Of a DNA stretch of 25,000 nt, positions 1 through 10,074 are shown in pieces (the stretch's first letter is position 1; each line of letters begins with the position of its first letter). The translations under genes were made by a program, and so were the position numbers. This DNA comes from Mesostigma viride (Eukaryota; Streptophyta; Mesostigmatophyceae; Mesostigmatales; Mesostigmataceae), in the NCBI GenBank assembly GCA_009746045.1, contig RPFO01000131.1, positions 1,574,316-1,599,315 of the forward strand, in the 5' to 3' direction. The notes under the pieces were generated by a model. It searched no databases and was not told where the DNA came from. It saw only the letters and a list, made by a program, of their open reading frames with translations.

Positions 1-697
<697 letters not shown>

Positions 698-750
698 ACC
701 CCCCCCCCTTTTACAAACACCATAATTCTGCCAACGTCACTCTTCCTGGA

Positions 751-1163
751 CCGTGTGATAGTTACGCCCGCCGTCGTTTCTTGTCTTACTGGAAGAGCAC
801 ATGACCAACATTGGTTGTGCTAGTTACGCCCGCCGTCGTTTCTTTTGCCTTTTCGATGTCGAAATATATCTCGGGAAAGATGCACCCCCGTCAGTTAACT
901 TGTCATCTTGTAAGCTCAATCTTTCCATGATAGTTACGCCCGCCGTCGTTTCTTTTGCATCTTCGATGTCGAAGTGTTTGTCGTGAAAGTTGCATCCCCG
1001 TCAGCTTCTTGTAAGATCAATGTTTCATGATAGTTACGCCCGCCGTCGTTTCTTTTTTATTTTCGATGTCGAAGAATATGTCGTGAAAGTTGCAGCGCGT
1101 TCGTGTCCATTGTGATCTTGTGATATCAAAGTTTCCCATGATAGTTACGCCCGCCGTCGTTTC
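751..1163. repeat. 100-110 bp tandem repeats, five GC hairpin motifs
   Basis: Five copies of GTTACGCCCGCCGTCGTTTC start at 761, 823, 933, 1033 and 1144. Between motifs 2-5 the linking sequence is also repeated: each unit has a perfect palindrome TTCGATGTCGAA (852, 962, 1062), then GTGAAAGTTGCA-like sequence, then a CATGATAGTTACG join. The block lies directly upstream of the first gene of the island and may be its regulatory region, but it could equally be a neutral minisatellite. The same motif recurs elsewhere in the island. Confidence 0.85.
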
Positions 1164-1274
1164 TGTTGCTTCTCGTTCGTTTAAAATATCTAATGAAGTT
1201 TTTACCATCGTTCACCTAAAACAAATTACTTTAAATCTGCACCCGTTAAACCACACCCCCCTCGAAATGACTCC

Positions 1275-1514
1275 ATGGTTGCAGAACAAATGTCAGAAGA
1301 AGAACAAAAAAAATGCTTCGGAAACCACAAGCGCAAAAGGAAAGCCGATGACAATTTAGAGACCCTCTCGGAGGATGTGCCGGAGTTGGTTTCTTCGGAT
1401 GACGAGTTTGAATACTCAAAAACATCAGGGGGACAAGTTCTTGAGAAAGCATGGAAGGTGTTTGTGACAAACGCGTTTGTGGAATGGATAAAAAAAAACT
1501 ATTCCGAGGAATAG
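1275..1514 (+). CDS. Small charged hypothetical protein (79 aa)
   Basis: No family recognised. The product is highly charged: a KKCFGNHKRKRKADD segment that could be a nuclear localisation signal, then an acidic stretch (LSEDVPELVSSDDEFEY), then a C-terminal hydrophobic/aromatic helix-like segment (LEKAWKVFVTNAFVEWIKK). A second in-frame ATG at 1290 follows a GTTGCAG acceptor-like sequence, so translation may start there (74 aa). It reads in the same direction as the next four genes, and the stop lies only 68 nt before the next ATG. Being short and without a homologue, it is less certain than its neighbours. It could also be the last exon of something upstream. Confidence 0.5.
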   Translation: MVAEQMSEEEQKKCFGNHKRKRKADDNLETLSEDVPELVSSDDEFEYSKTSGGQVLEKAWKVFVTNAFVEWIKKNYSEE

Positions 1515-1582
1515 TAACTTGTTATTATAAAATAATAAATTAATGTTTATGAATTTTTTTGTTCGTTTTTTCCCTGAAAAAG

Positions 1583-2338
1583 ATGGAGTCCGAGATCGTG
1601 AATGAAGTCTACGGAAGCGTCCTTCAAAACGTTTTCAAACAAGTTCGCTTTCTGTCGCGTGTCATATTCGAGGAAGTTCGAGTCGCGCAGGAGAGGACAG
1701 GCCGCCACTTGGCCGTTTTATTGGCGTTTGATTCGTTCAGCCAAATGGAGAGAATTATGTACGCCCAGCTAGCTGATATGAACTTCTGTATTCAAGAGGG
1801 TTTTTTCAGACCACAGATGGATCTAAGAGTGCCCATAGACCCAAGGACGGAGTTCCGCCTTTTGGTGTCGTTCATTACAAAGGGGCCAAAGATAGAGTTG
1901 GGGGAAGAGGAAGGGGCTCAGCTTGGGTGCACCTACGGGCGCGCATTTTACCCGAATGTTACGCATTCTCTGCGCGTGAGGGCTGATGCATGTGTAGGGG
2001 CAGTACCCCTCAACATGAACTTTTTCTTGCTCTCTGACCCGATCGTGAGGGATGGGGATCGCATGCGTAGTACGCGAAAGTGCTCCAAGGAGGGGTGTGG
2101 GTGCGAAACAGGACCTCATATCAAGTGGTGTAGAGGATGTAGGGATGCCAGATATTGCAGTGAGGAGTGCCAGCGTGCGGACTGGAGTAGGCATAAGGAT
2201 AGATGCGAACGTCTGAGGCAAGCGAGGGAGGTGCTGGCAGGGGTGAAGTGGGGGGTTAACGTGACGACGATACTGGATAAAACTATGGGGTCTGATGTCG
2301 ACTTCTCCTTCAACTTCCACGACGGCTCTGCCTCTTAG
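1583..2338 (+). CDS. MYND-type zinc-finger protein (251 aa)
   Basis: Residues about 167-208 form a MYND finger: the pattern C-x4-C-x-C, then WC-x2-C-x4-YC-x3-CQ-x3-W-x2-H-x3-C, ends at C208. MYND fingers bind two zinc ions and usually mediate protein-protein contacts; no SET or other catalytic domain accompanies it here. The N-terminal ~160 residues are not recognised and look like a mixed alpha/beta domain. The chosen start is the ATG after a T-rich stretch ending AAAAAG; in-frame sequence continues eight codons upstream but without an ATG. It sits 68 nt after the preceding small gene and about 100 nt before the next one, in an AT-rich setting with no visible introns. MYND proteins are numerous in green algae and also occur in large DNA viruses, so the domain alone does not decide the origin. 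Confidence 0.85.
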   Translation: MESEIVNEVYGSVLQNVFKQVRFLSRVIFEEVRVAQERTGRHLAVLLAFDSFSQMERIMYAQLADMNFCIQEGFFRPQMDLRVPIDPRTEFRLLVSFITKGPKIELGEEEGAQLGCTYGRAFYPNVTHSLRVRADACVGAVPLNMNFFLLSDPIVRDGDRMRSTRKCSKEGCGCETGPHIKWCRGCRDARYCSEECQRADWSRHKDRCERLRQAREVLAGVKWGVNVTTILDKTMGSDVDFSFNFHDGSAS

Positions 2339-2412
2339 AAAAACTTGAAATGTAGAGTAATAACTTGTTTATATGATGTTATATTTAATGTTTAATGTTT
2401 AATGTTTATAAC

Positions 2413-2436
2413 GTATCATTTTCCTCCTACGCGCAG
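2413..2436 (+). promoter_or_regulatory. GTATCA...GCGCAG mini-intron-like leader module
   Basis: A 24-nt segment starts GTATCA, is pyrimidine-rich in the middle (TTTTCCTCCTAC) and ends GCGCAG, three nucleotides before ATG 2440. It matches in layout the modules before 2805, 3952 and 4909. It could be an ultra-short 5' leader intron, or its AG could be an acceptor for a longer intron or a trans-spliced leader. Because 24 is a multiple of three, an in-frame ATG at 2395 reads through it. Confidence 0.4.
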
Positions 2437-2439
2437 GAA

Positions 2440-2640
2440 ATGGTGGAGGTTAAGGAGAGTTTGGCCAAAAGGCAAAGGACCGACACACTTCGACATAATG
2501 GAAGGAGTCTTCCATTGTACATCAAAAAAATAGTCGAGGATTACTGGCTCGCTTCCGACTCGACTCCTCGTCCGAGTCCGGTGATACCGGACAGTGTCAA
2601 AGTCTGGAAGGTTTCAGCACATCAATCGCACATTGAATAG
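2440..2640 (+). CDS. Small basic hypothetical protein (66 aa)
   Basis: No family recognised. The N-terminus carries a basic LAKRQRTD stretch resembling a monopartite nuclear localisation signal; the middle (LPLYIKKIVEDYWLA) is amphipathic; the C-terminus is rich in Ser/Pro. The ATG at 2440 is preferred because it immediately follows the GCAG module seen before neighbouring genes; an alternative in-frame ATG at 2395 would give 81 aa. A hairpin motif lies 34 nt after the stop (2674), and an AATAAA is present about 75 nt after it. Same strand and spacing style as its neighbours. Existence is plausible from position but not proven. Confidence 0.45.
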   Translation: MVEVKESLAKRQRTDTLRHNGRSLPLYIKKIVEDYWLASDSTPRPSPVIPDSVKVWKVSAHQSHIE

Positions 2641-2673
2641 ATAATGTTTTATCGCCATATTGCTGTTCGACAA

Positions 2674-2804
2674 GTTGCGCCTTGGGGCGTTTCTTTGCGC
2701 CAAATTTAAACCTTCGTATTAATAAACAAGTACAATAAAAAAATTTCAAAACGTTTTTTGAATTTTATTTTCCGGGGCCGGTATGTTATCGTAACTTGTC
2801 GCAG
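2674..2804 (+). promoter_or_regulatory. Leader region of gene 2805: hairpin, AT tract, GTATGT..GCAG
   Basis: In order: a hairpin motif (GCGCC-TTG-GGGCGTTTC) at 2674, an AT-rich stretch with AATAAA and T/A runs, then GGGGCCG directly followed by GTATGT...CGCAG (2781-2804, 24 nt) abutting the ATG. The same order, spacing (-131 versus -135) and near-identical GGCCGGTATGT and CGCAGATGTCC ends occur before gene 3952. The AT tract may be a core promoter with a very short first exon. The terminal module looks like an intron much shorter than usual. Confidence 0.5.
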
Positions 2805-3671
2805 ATGTCCGGTTCGACGGAAGATTCGTCCGATTCGTCTAGTCACCTCCTGATGGAGGATTGGCAACGACTTCAACAACACCAAGCGGTTGCCACTGTC
2901 ATTCAGAGTGTTGCTCGCTCAATAGGGGCGCCGCGCAAGTGTGATGTGTCCACTTGCAAGAAAACCGCTCTCGGATTTGACTTGTATTGCCGAAAGCACG
3001 AAGAACATTCTCGTCACATCGAAAATGCCCTCAGTCGCGGACTTGGAATGGCGGGCGCCCTCGGACCTGGATTGGCGGGGGGGGCCCTGCGACTTCGCCT
3101 GGACATGACTGTCGGAGAGGTCGTGGGTGTAAATTTTGATTTCACCAGGGGAGACGAGTACTTCCTTGAAGATTGGATAGTCAAAGACTCCGCGACAGGT
3201 GCGGACTTGGCAAAGGGAGGCTACGTTGCCGGCGCCCAAGAAAATGGTTGGAGTAGCTTGAGATGCTTTTTGATGACGACACCTTTTGCCGACTCGCGTG
3301 ACACGGATGTAAGCGAACTTTATCGGCGTATGTGTTTTGCACTCGCCGACATTCCGCTGATAACTCAACGAGAGTTCGATTTTCGCGTGGAAACAAAAGC
3401 CAAAGCGATTGTATCCGGCGTGAAGGCGATTGTGGAGGAGGAGCAGGATTCTCTGTGTGCAGAGTATTTGGAGAGAGTGGCCCCGATGAAGACGAGGAGG
3501 TCCGAAATCTATCCTGACACCGGCAACAAGGAGGCAAAGTTGGTGGCCGCCAAAGAAGAGATGTTCGCTCGTGTCGATGAAATGGCGGCGAAAGAGGTTC
3601 CGAGAGTTCGCTCGATCGGTTGTTGCAAAACCTGCAGAGAGTGGAACGAGTCGCGGGACAGTCTATATTGA
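2805..3671 (+). CDS. C-x4-C-x10-C-x2-H protein A (288 aa), function unknown
   Basis: Residues 46-65 form a C-x4-C-x10-C-x2-H pattern (C46, C51, C62, H65), a plausible single zinc site; the downstream gene at 3952 has the same spacing. The spacing recalls, but does not match, the plant WRC motif (C-x9-C-x10-C-x2-H). The N-terminus is Ser/Asp-rich; a Gly/Ala/Leu-rich stretch follows the motif (about 78-100); the rest is mixed with a charged helical C-terminal third ending in a CC-x2-C cluster. No catalytic signature was seen. The start follows CGCAG directly; codons are open upstream but without an ATG. A hairpin motif begins six nucleotides after the TGA stop. Probably a tandem paralogue of the 3952 gene, with shared leader architecture. 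Confidence 0.75.
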   Translation: MSGSTEDSSDSSSHLLMEDWQRLQQHQAVATVIQSVARSIGAPRKCDVSTCKKTALGFDLYCRKHEEHSRHIENALSRGLGMAGALGPGLAGGALRLRLDMTVGEVVGVNFDFTRGDEYFLEDWIVKDSATGADLAKGGYVAGAQENGWSSLRCFLMTTPFADSRDTDVSELYRRMCFALADIPLITQREFDFRVETKAKAIVSGVKAIVEEEQDSLCAEYLERVAPMKTRRSEIYPDTGNKEAKLVAAKEEMFARVDEMAAKEVPRVRSIGCCKTCREWNESRDSLY

Positions 3672-3676
3672 TATGA

Positions 3677-3951
3677 GTTGCGCCCGCCGGCGTTTCTCTG
3701 GTCTTGAATGCCCCCCCTCTACATACACATTATATTGTCTGGACATTCGTATGTAGTGACAATCGTAGTCGATGTGATTGCCATTCGTTTGTACGTAGAA
3801 AGTGGTTGTTGAGGAAGTTGCGCCCCAGGGCGTTTCTTTGTTGCATTTTCTTCAAATTTTAGCTCGCATAAATAGATGAAGATGACTTAATAAATGCCAG
3901 TTTTTTTTAATAATATAAACTACTCGCGGCCGGTATGTTCTGGTTTCGCAG
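3677..3951 (+). promoter_or_regulatory. Spacer with two hairpins and leader module of gene 3952
   Basis: The spacer between the two C-x4-C-x10-C-x2-H genes. A hairpin copy (GCGCC-CGCC-GGCGT) starts at 3677, just after the stop of the upstream gene. A second (GCGCCC-CA-GGGCGT, an almost perfect stem) starts at 3817. An AATAAATGCC and a T-run/TAATATAAA stretch follow; the latter may be a TATA-like promoter. GGCCG then joins a 19-nt GTATGT...TTTCGCAG (3933-3951) that abuts ATG 3952. Nineteen nucleotides would be at the extreme lower limit for a spliceosomal intron. Confidence 0.5.
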
Positions 3952-4686
3952 ATGTCCAGTCTGACGGTCGACATAAGGGGACGTCCATATCAGGACGCTG
4001 TTTTCCGGATTTTTGAGAAGGATCCCGAAAAGAAGTGCCGGGATAGGAAATGTAAAAAGCTGTCAATTACCGACATGGGTCTGTGTGGGGAACACATCGT
4101 AGCTTTTGGAAAGGACATGATTTCCCGTCATTTGCAACAATACGTTGACAACAATTGTGTGGGAGGGGCGCAGATGGACGTCCTTCTTGAGGATGGAGTG
4201 GACGGAGCCAAAAGGGCTGTAATTCGGCTGTCGGAAATGGATGATGACAAAGAGGACGTGAACATTCGCCTTAAGAGGCACGACGATAACACGGCCGATT
4301 GTGTGTTTGGGTCTCGAGGAGTGGCGGATGAGAGGCAGGTCTTCCATGATGCCGCGGAGAAGGTGGTGGAATGGATGATGGGTTGGTCAAATCTTGACGT
4401 TCGCATATTCAACCGTCTGACGTCTGATTTCCTTCTCCGGGGAAGTTTCAAGATGGTTGACCGTGCAAGGCAGTCCAGGAACCAGGTATCCGTTTCCATG
4501 GCCAGTCCGATCGCACGCATGATTGAGGGGGGCCCTCTTCCGCGCAACCTTGCCTCGAGATTTCGAAAATACCGTGAAGGGCTCGACCGAAAATCAGCAG
4601 CGATTTCCCATTCGCGAACCACTTATGGGTCGACGGAGGTGGTAACGGAATTTTTTTGCATTTCCTTGCCAATTGATTCTTTATGA
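3952..4686 (+). CDS. C-x4-C-x10-C-x2-H protein B (244 aa), function unknown
   Basis: Carries the same metal-site pattern as the upstream gene at C29, C34, C45 and H48, again preceded by Lys and followed by KK after the second Cys, which supports common ancestry. Beyond this motif the two proteins have diverged. Residues roughly 65-110 are acidic and charged; the C-terminal half is basic (LASRFRKYREGLDRK). No transmembrane segment, signal peptide or catalytic motif is evident. The ATG directly follows CGCAG and shares the ATGTCC start context with the 2805 gene. A hairpin motif with a fully paired stem (GCGAC/GTCGC) lies about 40 nt after the stop. The alternative that these are degenerate members of a larger multigene family cannot be tested here. 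Confidence 0.72.
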   Translation: MSSLTVDIRGRPYQDAVFRIFEKDPEKKCRDRKCKKLSITDMGLCGEHIVAFGKDMISRHLQQYVDNNCVGGAQMDVLLEDGVDGAKRAVIRLSEMDDDKEDVNIRLKRHDDNTADCVFGSRGVADERQVFHDAAEKVVEWMMGWSNLDVRIFNRLTSDFLLRGSFKMVDRARQSRNQVSVSMASPIARMIEGGPLPRNLASRFRKYREGLDRKSAAISHSRTTYGSTEVVTEFFCISLPIDSL

Positions 4687-4908
4687 GGGACATAGAGTTG
4701 TTTGTATAGAGAGTGAATTGACGAAAGTTGCGACGGCGGTCGCATCTTTTAGTGCGTCGTTCTCTTGTTATGAATCTCTGTTCATTCTGAATTATAACGT
4801 TGTTTGTACCTTGACATAATGATGCATTTTTTGTATTGAGTTGCGACGTGGGGCGCATCTTCCTGCTGACTCGTATGTTTTTTCCAATTTTTTTGTTTTG
4901 TGTTGCAG
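4687..4908 (+). promoter_or_regulatory. Spacer with two hairpins and leader module of large gene
   Basis: Two hairpin copies start at 4727 and 4841; these two share CGCATCTT rather than CGTTTCTT after the stem. The second lies 68 nt before the start codon. Then a 36-nt segment (4873-4908) begins GTATGT, contains long T runs and ends TTGCAG directly against the ATG, a convincing minimal intron layout with donor, polypyrimidine tract and acceptor. No AATAAA was seen in this spacer. Confidence 0.5.
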
Positions 4909-5583
4909 ATGGAAAAGGGCGGCCCTACATCGCAGGTGGTCGGCGACTCTCCCCCTAGGGGGGAAGGGTCAGAAGGGCAACCAGTTCAGGCCCAAGGCGC
5001 CTCCCCACAACAGCCTCCTCACAAGCGTGCAAGGGAGGGCACGCCGCCCCCAATGGTGGAATCTGGTGTCAGCTTTGCCGCGGTCACTGGGAAGGATGAG
5101 TACCACGGTGGTCTTGAGATGGTGGACGATCCGGTTAAGCGGATTCAGATTGAGCGGTTTGAGCGACTCGCGAATGGCACTCGTGAACAGCAATTCGCGC
5201 TGTACCAAGACATCCTTAATGACAAACCTGAAGTCGCCAAGGTGCCTTATACCTCCAAGCGCACATTCATGCCTCGTTTCGAAACCCTGCTCCAGCAGGA
5301 GCTAAGGTTGCGTCGGTTGGCTCAGAATGCGCCAGAGACAGTAGCCGCCGCGCCCTCCCATGCCGCGCCTGCCGCAGTAGCCCAAAAGAGGGGGGAGAGT
5401 GTGCACGAGTCGGCCGCAGTGCCCTCAACCGCAAGGGATCCCCCCGCGACTTCCAAGCCGGTCGCGACGGGCGATATGCCCCCGCCGCGGCAGAGGGGAA
5501 GGGGGAAGGGGGTCGATGGAGGGGAAGTCCTCGATGTTTTCGATATGACGCTGGGCAATTTGGAAGGTGGCGGGCCGATCTTC
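4909..5583 (+). CDS. Exon 1 of the large gene
   Basis: Encodes 225 residues. The start is low-complexity (Gly/Pro/Gln/Ser). About residues 60-145 look globular and charged (the sequence around VKRIQIERFERLANG), followed by an Ala/Pro/Arg-rich linker. The donor is TTC|GTAAGT in phase 0; translation read through it would stop at 5607. This exon could be a stand-alone protein of 233 aa if the downstream introns are not real. Confidence 0.65.
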
Positions 5584-8500
5584 GTAAGTCTCCGCCCATT
5601 AAATTGATGTCGTGAAATACAATACGCATTTTTTTGCAATATTCGCCAGACATGTCATTTCCGACAACTAAGCGGATTTTTACTTTCCGTTGAAATGTTC
5701 GCAGGGCCGGCAAGAGGATGTTGGTGCAAGAGAAGCCCGCTCAATGGCGGGAAGCACCCAGGTACATGAGTGCGTCAGATTCCTCTCCGGTTTACTTGTA
5801 TTGAAAAGGTTTGCGTGCGTATATCCTTGTTTATTTTTGTAGTAATTTTTTTCTTGTGAATGGACAATCGCGTTTGCTATTTTTACAGGGAAGTCCGTTC
5901 GAGCAGCAAGAGGGCGGTGACAGGAGGGGAAGTGGATCTTACGGTGGTTCCACTGCAGAGGGGGGAAGGGTAAGTTACCGTTGACTTACAAATTGAAAGT
6001 TTAGGTTCGTCCTCAATTGACAGAGTTACGACGGCCGGCGTTTCTCTACACTTTTCTTACATTAAAAATCTTCCGTTGATAATGTTCTTGCAGGAAGCCG
6101 GTCGTCAGGGTGGGGCAAATCTCCAGGGAGAGGGGGCTATCGCTGTCGGTGAGCCTGTGTCAGAGGGCGCGGGTGGAAGCGACGGCGATACTGCGAAAAT
6201 GACACGCTTTAAGGAGCAAGCGGATGCTTATCAACTGAAGAAGTTGGCAAAGTGGGTTGTGGCCGAGGTGAGAACGGAAACAGCCCCACCTGAGGTACGG
6301 AACCAGATGATGACTCTCCATCAAGTCGCTGAGTTGATCGTGAAGAATGCGTGCGCGCCCGATGGCGCCACACAGCCTGAGGAGATCCCGAGCGCCAAGG
6401 CCTTGATAAAGTGGATGGAGGAGAACCTGTTCGAGGGCAAAGGGAAGGAGAGGAAGTGTAAACTGAAGACGGTGACGATGGCGGACGCCAAGACTCTGAT
6501 CAAGATGTTGAAGGAACACGATGCCCGCCGGGACAAGTCTCCGAAGATCGCGAAGGGGTCGAAGAAAGCGGCTGAAGCAGCAGCGGTTGAGGGGAATGAG
6601 GTAAGTCTACCTCTGTTGTGAGGGGGGCTTTGTTCTTGAGGTCCAGGTTTCATGTAGGTTGCGACGGCCGGCGTTTCTCAAGTGTGACACTTACTTCCTT
6701 TTGACTAACACTTACTTCCTTTCCTGATTTCGCATCGTTGAGGGAAATGAGCCAAGTGTACCTCTGTTGTGAGGGGGGCTCTGATCTTGAGGTTTAGGTT
6801 TCATCTAGGTTGCGACGGCCGGCGTTTCTCAAGTGTGACATTTACTTTATTCCTTTCGGTTATGCTTTCCTGATTTTTTCATATCATTGTTAAGGGGAAC
6901 GAGGTAAGTATACCTCTGTCGTGAGGGGGGCTTTGATGTTGAGGTTCAGGTTTCATGTAGGTTGCGACGGCCGGCGTTTCTCAATCGGCATTTACTTTAT
7001 TCCTTTTGGTTATGCTTTCCTGATTTTTTCGCATCAACGCAGTACGTGCAGGCCGAGAGGGCGACCCACGCGGCCATCCTGTACTCAATCAGCCTCGACC
7101 AGCACGCGCGCCGCGAGAACATGAAAATAGATAGTACGTGGACTGCTGCCGTCGACGAACACCAGAAGGGACTCTCCGAAGCACTTGCGACCTACAAGGG
7201 GAAGGCGCTGAAGGGAAAGGGGAAAGGAAAAGGTGGAGGTTGCGGATGCTCCCGTGTCTCTGCTTGAGAAATGGGAGAAGTCCCCGGTGTCGCAGGATGA
7301 TGATGACATCCTGGATGTGAACGATGAGATCGCGAAGGGCAAACGGTTGCGGAAGCAGCTTGCCGTTCAGCCTCGGGACCTCGATGAGATGTCCAAAGCC
7401 TTGGTGCATCGAAATCGGGTGTGGACAAGGAACCTGTTCGTGGGGCCTCAGAAGCTCCTCGCACGAGACTTGCATCTGTCTAGAGCCGAGCAGAACGCCA
7501 CCATTTTTGCAAACTCGGAGTCCGACTACGGCCACGACAAGCTGGTGATTCCTGTGTGGCGGTACTCGTTCCAGTTTTTGGCTGACCGGTGCCCCAACAG
7601 TTTTCATGACTGGATGAAAAAGGAAGGCACCCAGCGTCAGCTCGCGCAACTCTTCGGGGAGATGGGGGGGCACGGACAATGAAGGCTGGCTACGCTCGCG
7701 CAATGACTGACAAAGAGATTGATATCTACCTGCGAACGAGCTCGGCCAAGGGAATGGCCGAAGCTGCTTCCACCGCGGTTCTGACAGGACCGGCCGATAT
7801 TCTGGACTCACTTAAGCCCGTGGACGTGAGAAAGGCCGCGCTTTTGGACAGTTTGTGCAAGTCCGCCTGGGAGATGGCTCCACTCGAGAAGAAGACACCG
7901 TTGCCGCCAGCCATTTGCGGCTTTCTCGTGCTGGACGGGAACCACTTTACCACACTCATCAAATCGGTGAAATTCGAACTGGTCACCGACAATATGACGG
8001 TGGACCAAAGATCTGTGTGGTACCAGGCAATGCTGAATGGTTTCATGAAGGCGGAAAAGCTCAGGGTCGTTGCGCGGGGAGGGAAGGAGCAGGAGGTCAC
8101 GAAGACCGTGGCCGCGGCGAAGCTGGAGGAGTGGGCAACTGATTGGACGAATTTCGGGGGGGTGGACGTGCAGATGCTCAAGGGTGAGACCATCCTGCCG
8201 ACCTGGTGGCAGATCCGTGAACAGAAGGTAAGCCAGGTTGCGACCGCCGGCGTTTCTATAAGTGGTTTTCTTGTGTTAATTTCAGTATGCCATTAGTTCG
8301 GTCAAGATGCGACCGCCGGCGTTTCTATAAGGGGTTTTCATGTTCCACCTTAGCATGCCATATTTTGGTCAAGATGCGACCGCCGGCGTTTCTGTCAGTC
8401 GTATTCTTGTTCTCAGTTGAGTTGTGCTTATTTGGGAGGACTGTCGATGTGTCTCTGCGCGTTGTTGCCCTACGGGGATGCAGGTTACCGAACAAGTCGG

Positions 8501-10018
8501 CAAGATGATCGAAGTTGTCAGGCAGCTCGGGAACGCCATGAACGCCGAGGACACAGCCCAAGCCAAGGCAACGTGGGGCTCAGCGCTGGGGGATGTGCAC
8601 CGGGCCTACCAGGCATATGGACCCGTCAAGAGAGGGAAGGGCGTGTCTCTCCCAACTCCTCTGTACGGCAAGATCTGGGCGATTGTGAAGCCCTTTTGGC
8701 AGAAAGGAGAGCAAGCCAAGGCCGAAGGGGACGGCGCAGGCGACAAGGCAGGAGGGGCTGAAGAGACGGACAAGTGGGGGCCGGACCAGAAGAACTTCAT
8801 GCAGCGCTGGCTGTTCTGGTGTGAGGACCCTTTGAAGCCCGCTGTCGACGGCAAGCCGGCGATCGCACAGGATATCGCGGCTCGGCAAGACTTCCTTGAC
8901 ACGCGCCCTAAAGACAAGGCGCACGAACTGTCCATTTTCACCGCGCATCGGGAACTTGCGAGTTTCCAGTACTTCGACAGCCTGATCCAAGCGCCGATCA
9001 TGTCCTGTGAGGCCCCTCCCAGCAACCTGATAAAAATAATGGAAGTCGCCAAGAATTTGATAGAGGCGGCAAAGCAATTCGCCCACATCAAGTTCCTGGA
9101 GAACCCCGAGCTGATGGCCGCTTGCAAACAACTAAACGGGACTTTCGACCCCGTATTGGTGAGGGAGCACGTGTTTGGCGTGAAGCTGAAGGGCACCGTC
9201 GCCACGGACCTCGACAAGTTCATCGCCGACTGCCGCCTGACCAGAGACTTTTGGCGGGTGATCGTCACGGCCACGAGGGCGATCATTCTCACGCTGAGGG
9301 ACCTTCCGCCGGCTAAAAGGAAAGTGGTCGACCAGAAGGACTGGAAGTTCCCGAGAGGGCTGCTCGCTTCCCACCCCCGTCATTTGTATGACGATTTGGG
9401 GGTGAAGACCAAACATCTGCTGGGTGTGCCACAGCAGGAGGCGGCGGCGGAGGAGGAGGTGCAGGCGGCGGCTAAGGAGGAGGGGACTGCCAAGGCCAAG
9501 AGGGGGTGGTGGGACAGGCTGGAAGCCTTCACCTATTGGGACGGGGTGAAGATGGGACCCGACTGGATCGCATACAGGACAATGACATGGAAGGAAAACG
9601 AAAAAAGAAAGGATCTGGTGGTGACGAAGGTGGTGGACGAGTTGTACACGGGGTCTGAAGACCTTCCTGGGAAGCTGAAGGACCAGGCGTTTGCTGTGCT
9701 GGACCTGACAGCTGACAGCAACGAGAAGTGGAGGAACCTGCGCGAGTGGGATCAAGACTGTATTCCGGTCGACAGCCAGATACCCTTACCCTCCTCCCGT
9801 TTGAGGTATGCCGCGTGGGATGTGGTTGACCAGATCACCAAGGCCCTGTTGAAGGGACCCTCCAGAGTTCTGCTGGTGTTCGGGTTACCCGCCCATATCC
9901 GCCGGTGGAAGCGCCTGGTCCGACTTATCAAATATCGGCTTCTTGAAGATGGGTGGCAAGACGTCGACATGGACTTTGCCGTGGTCGTGGACGACGAAGA
10001 CGACGGGGATCATCATTC

Positions 10019-10074
<56 letters not shown>

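Noticed and set aside
1823-2320. Minus-strand ORF of 165 aa opposite the MYND gene
   Set aside because: Antisense shadow; the + strand frame has a clear MYND finger.
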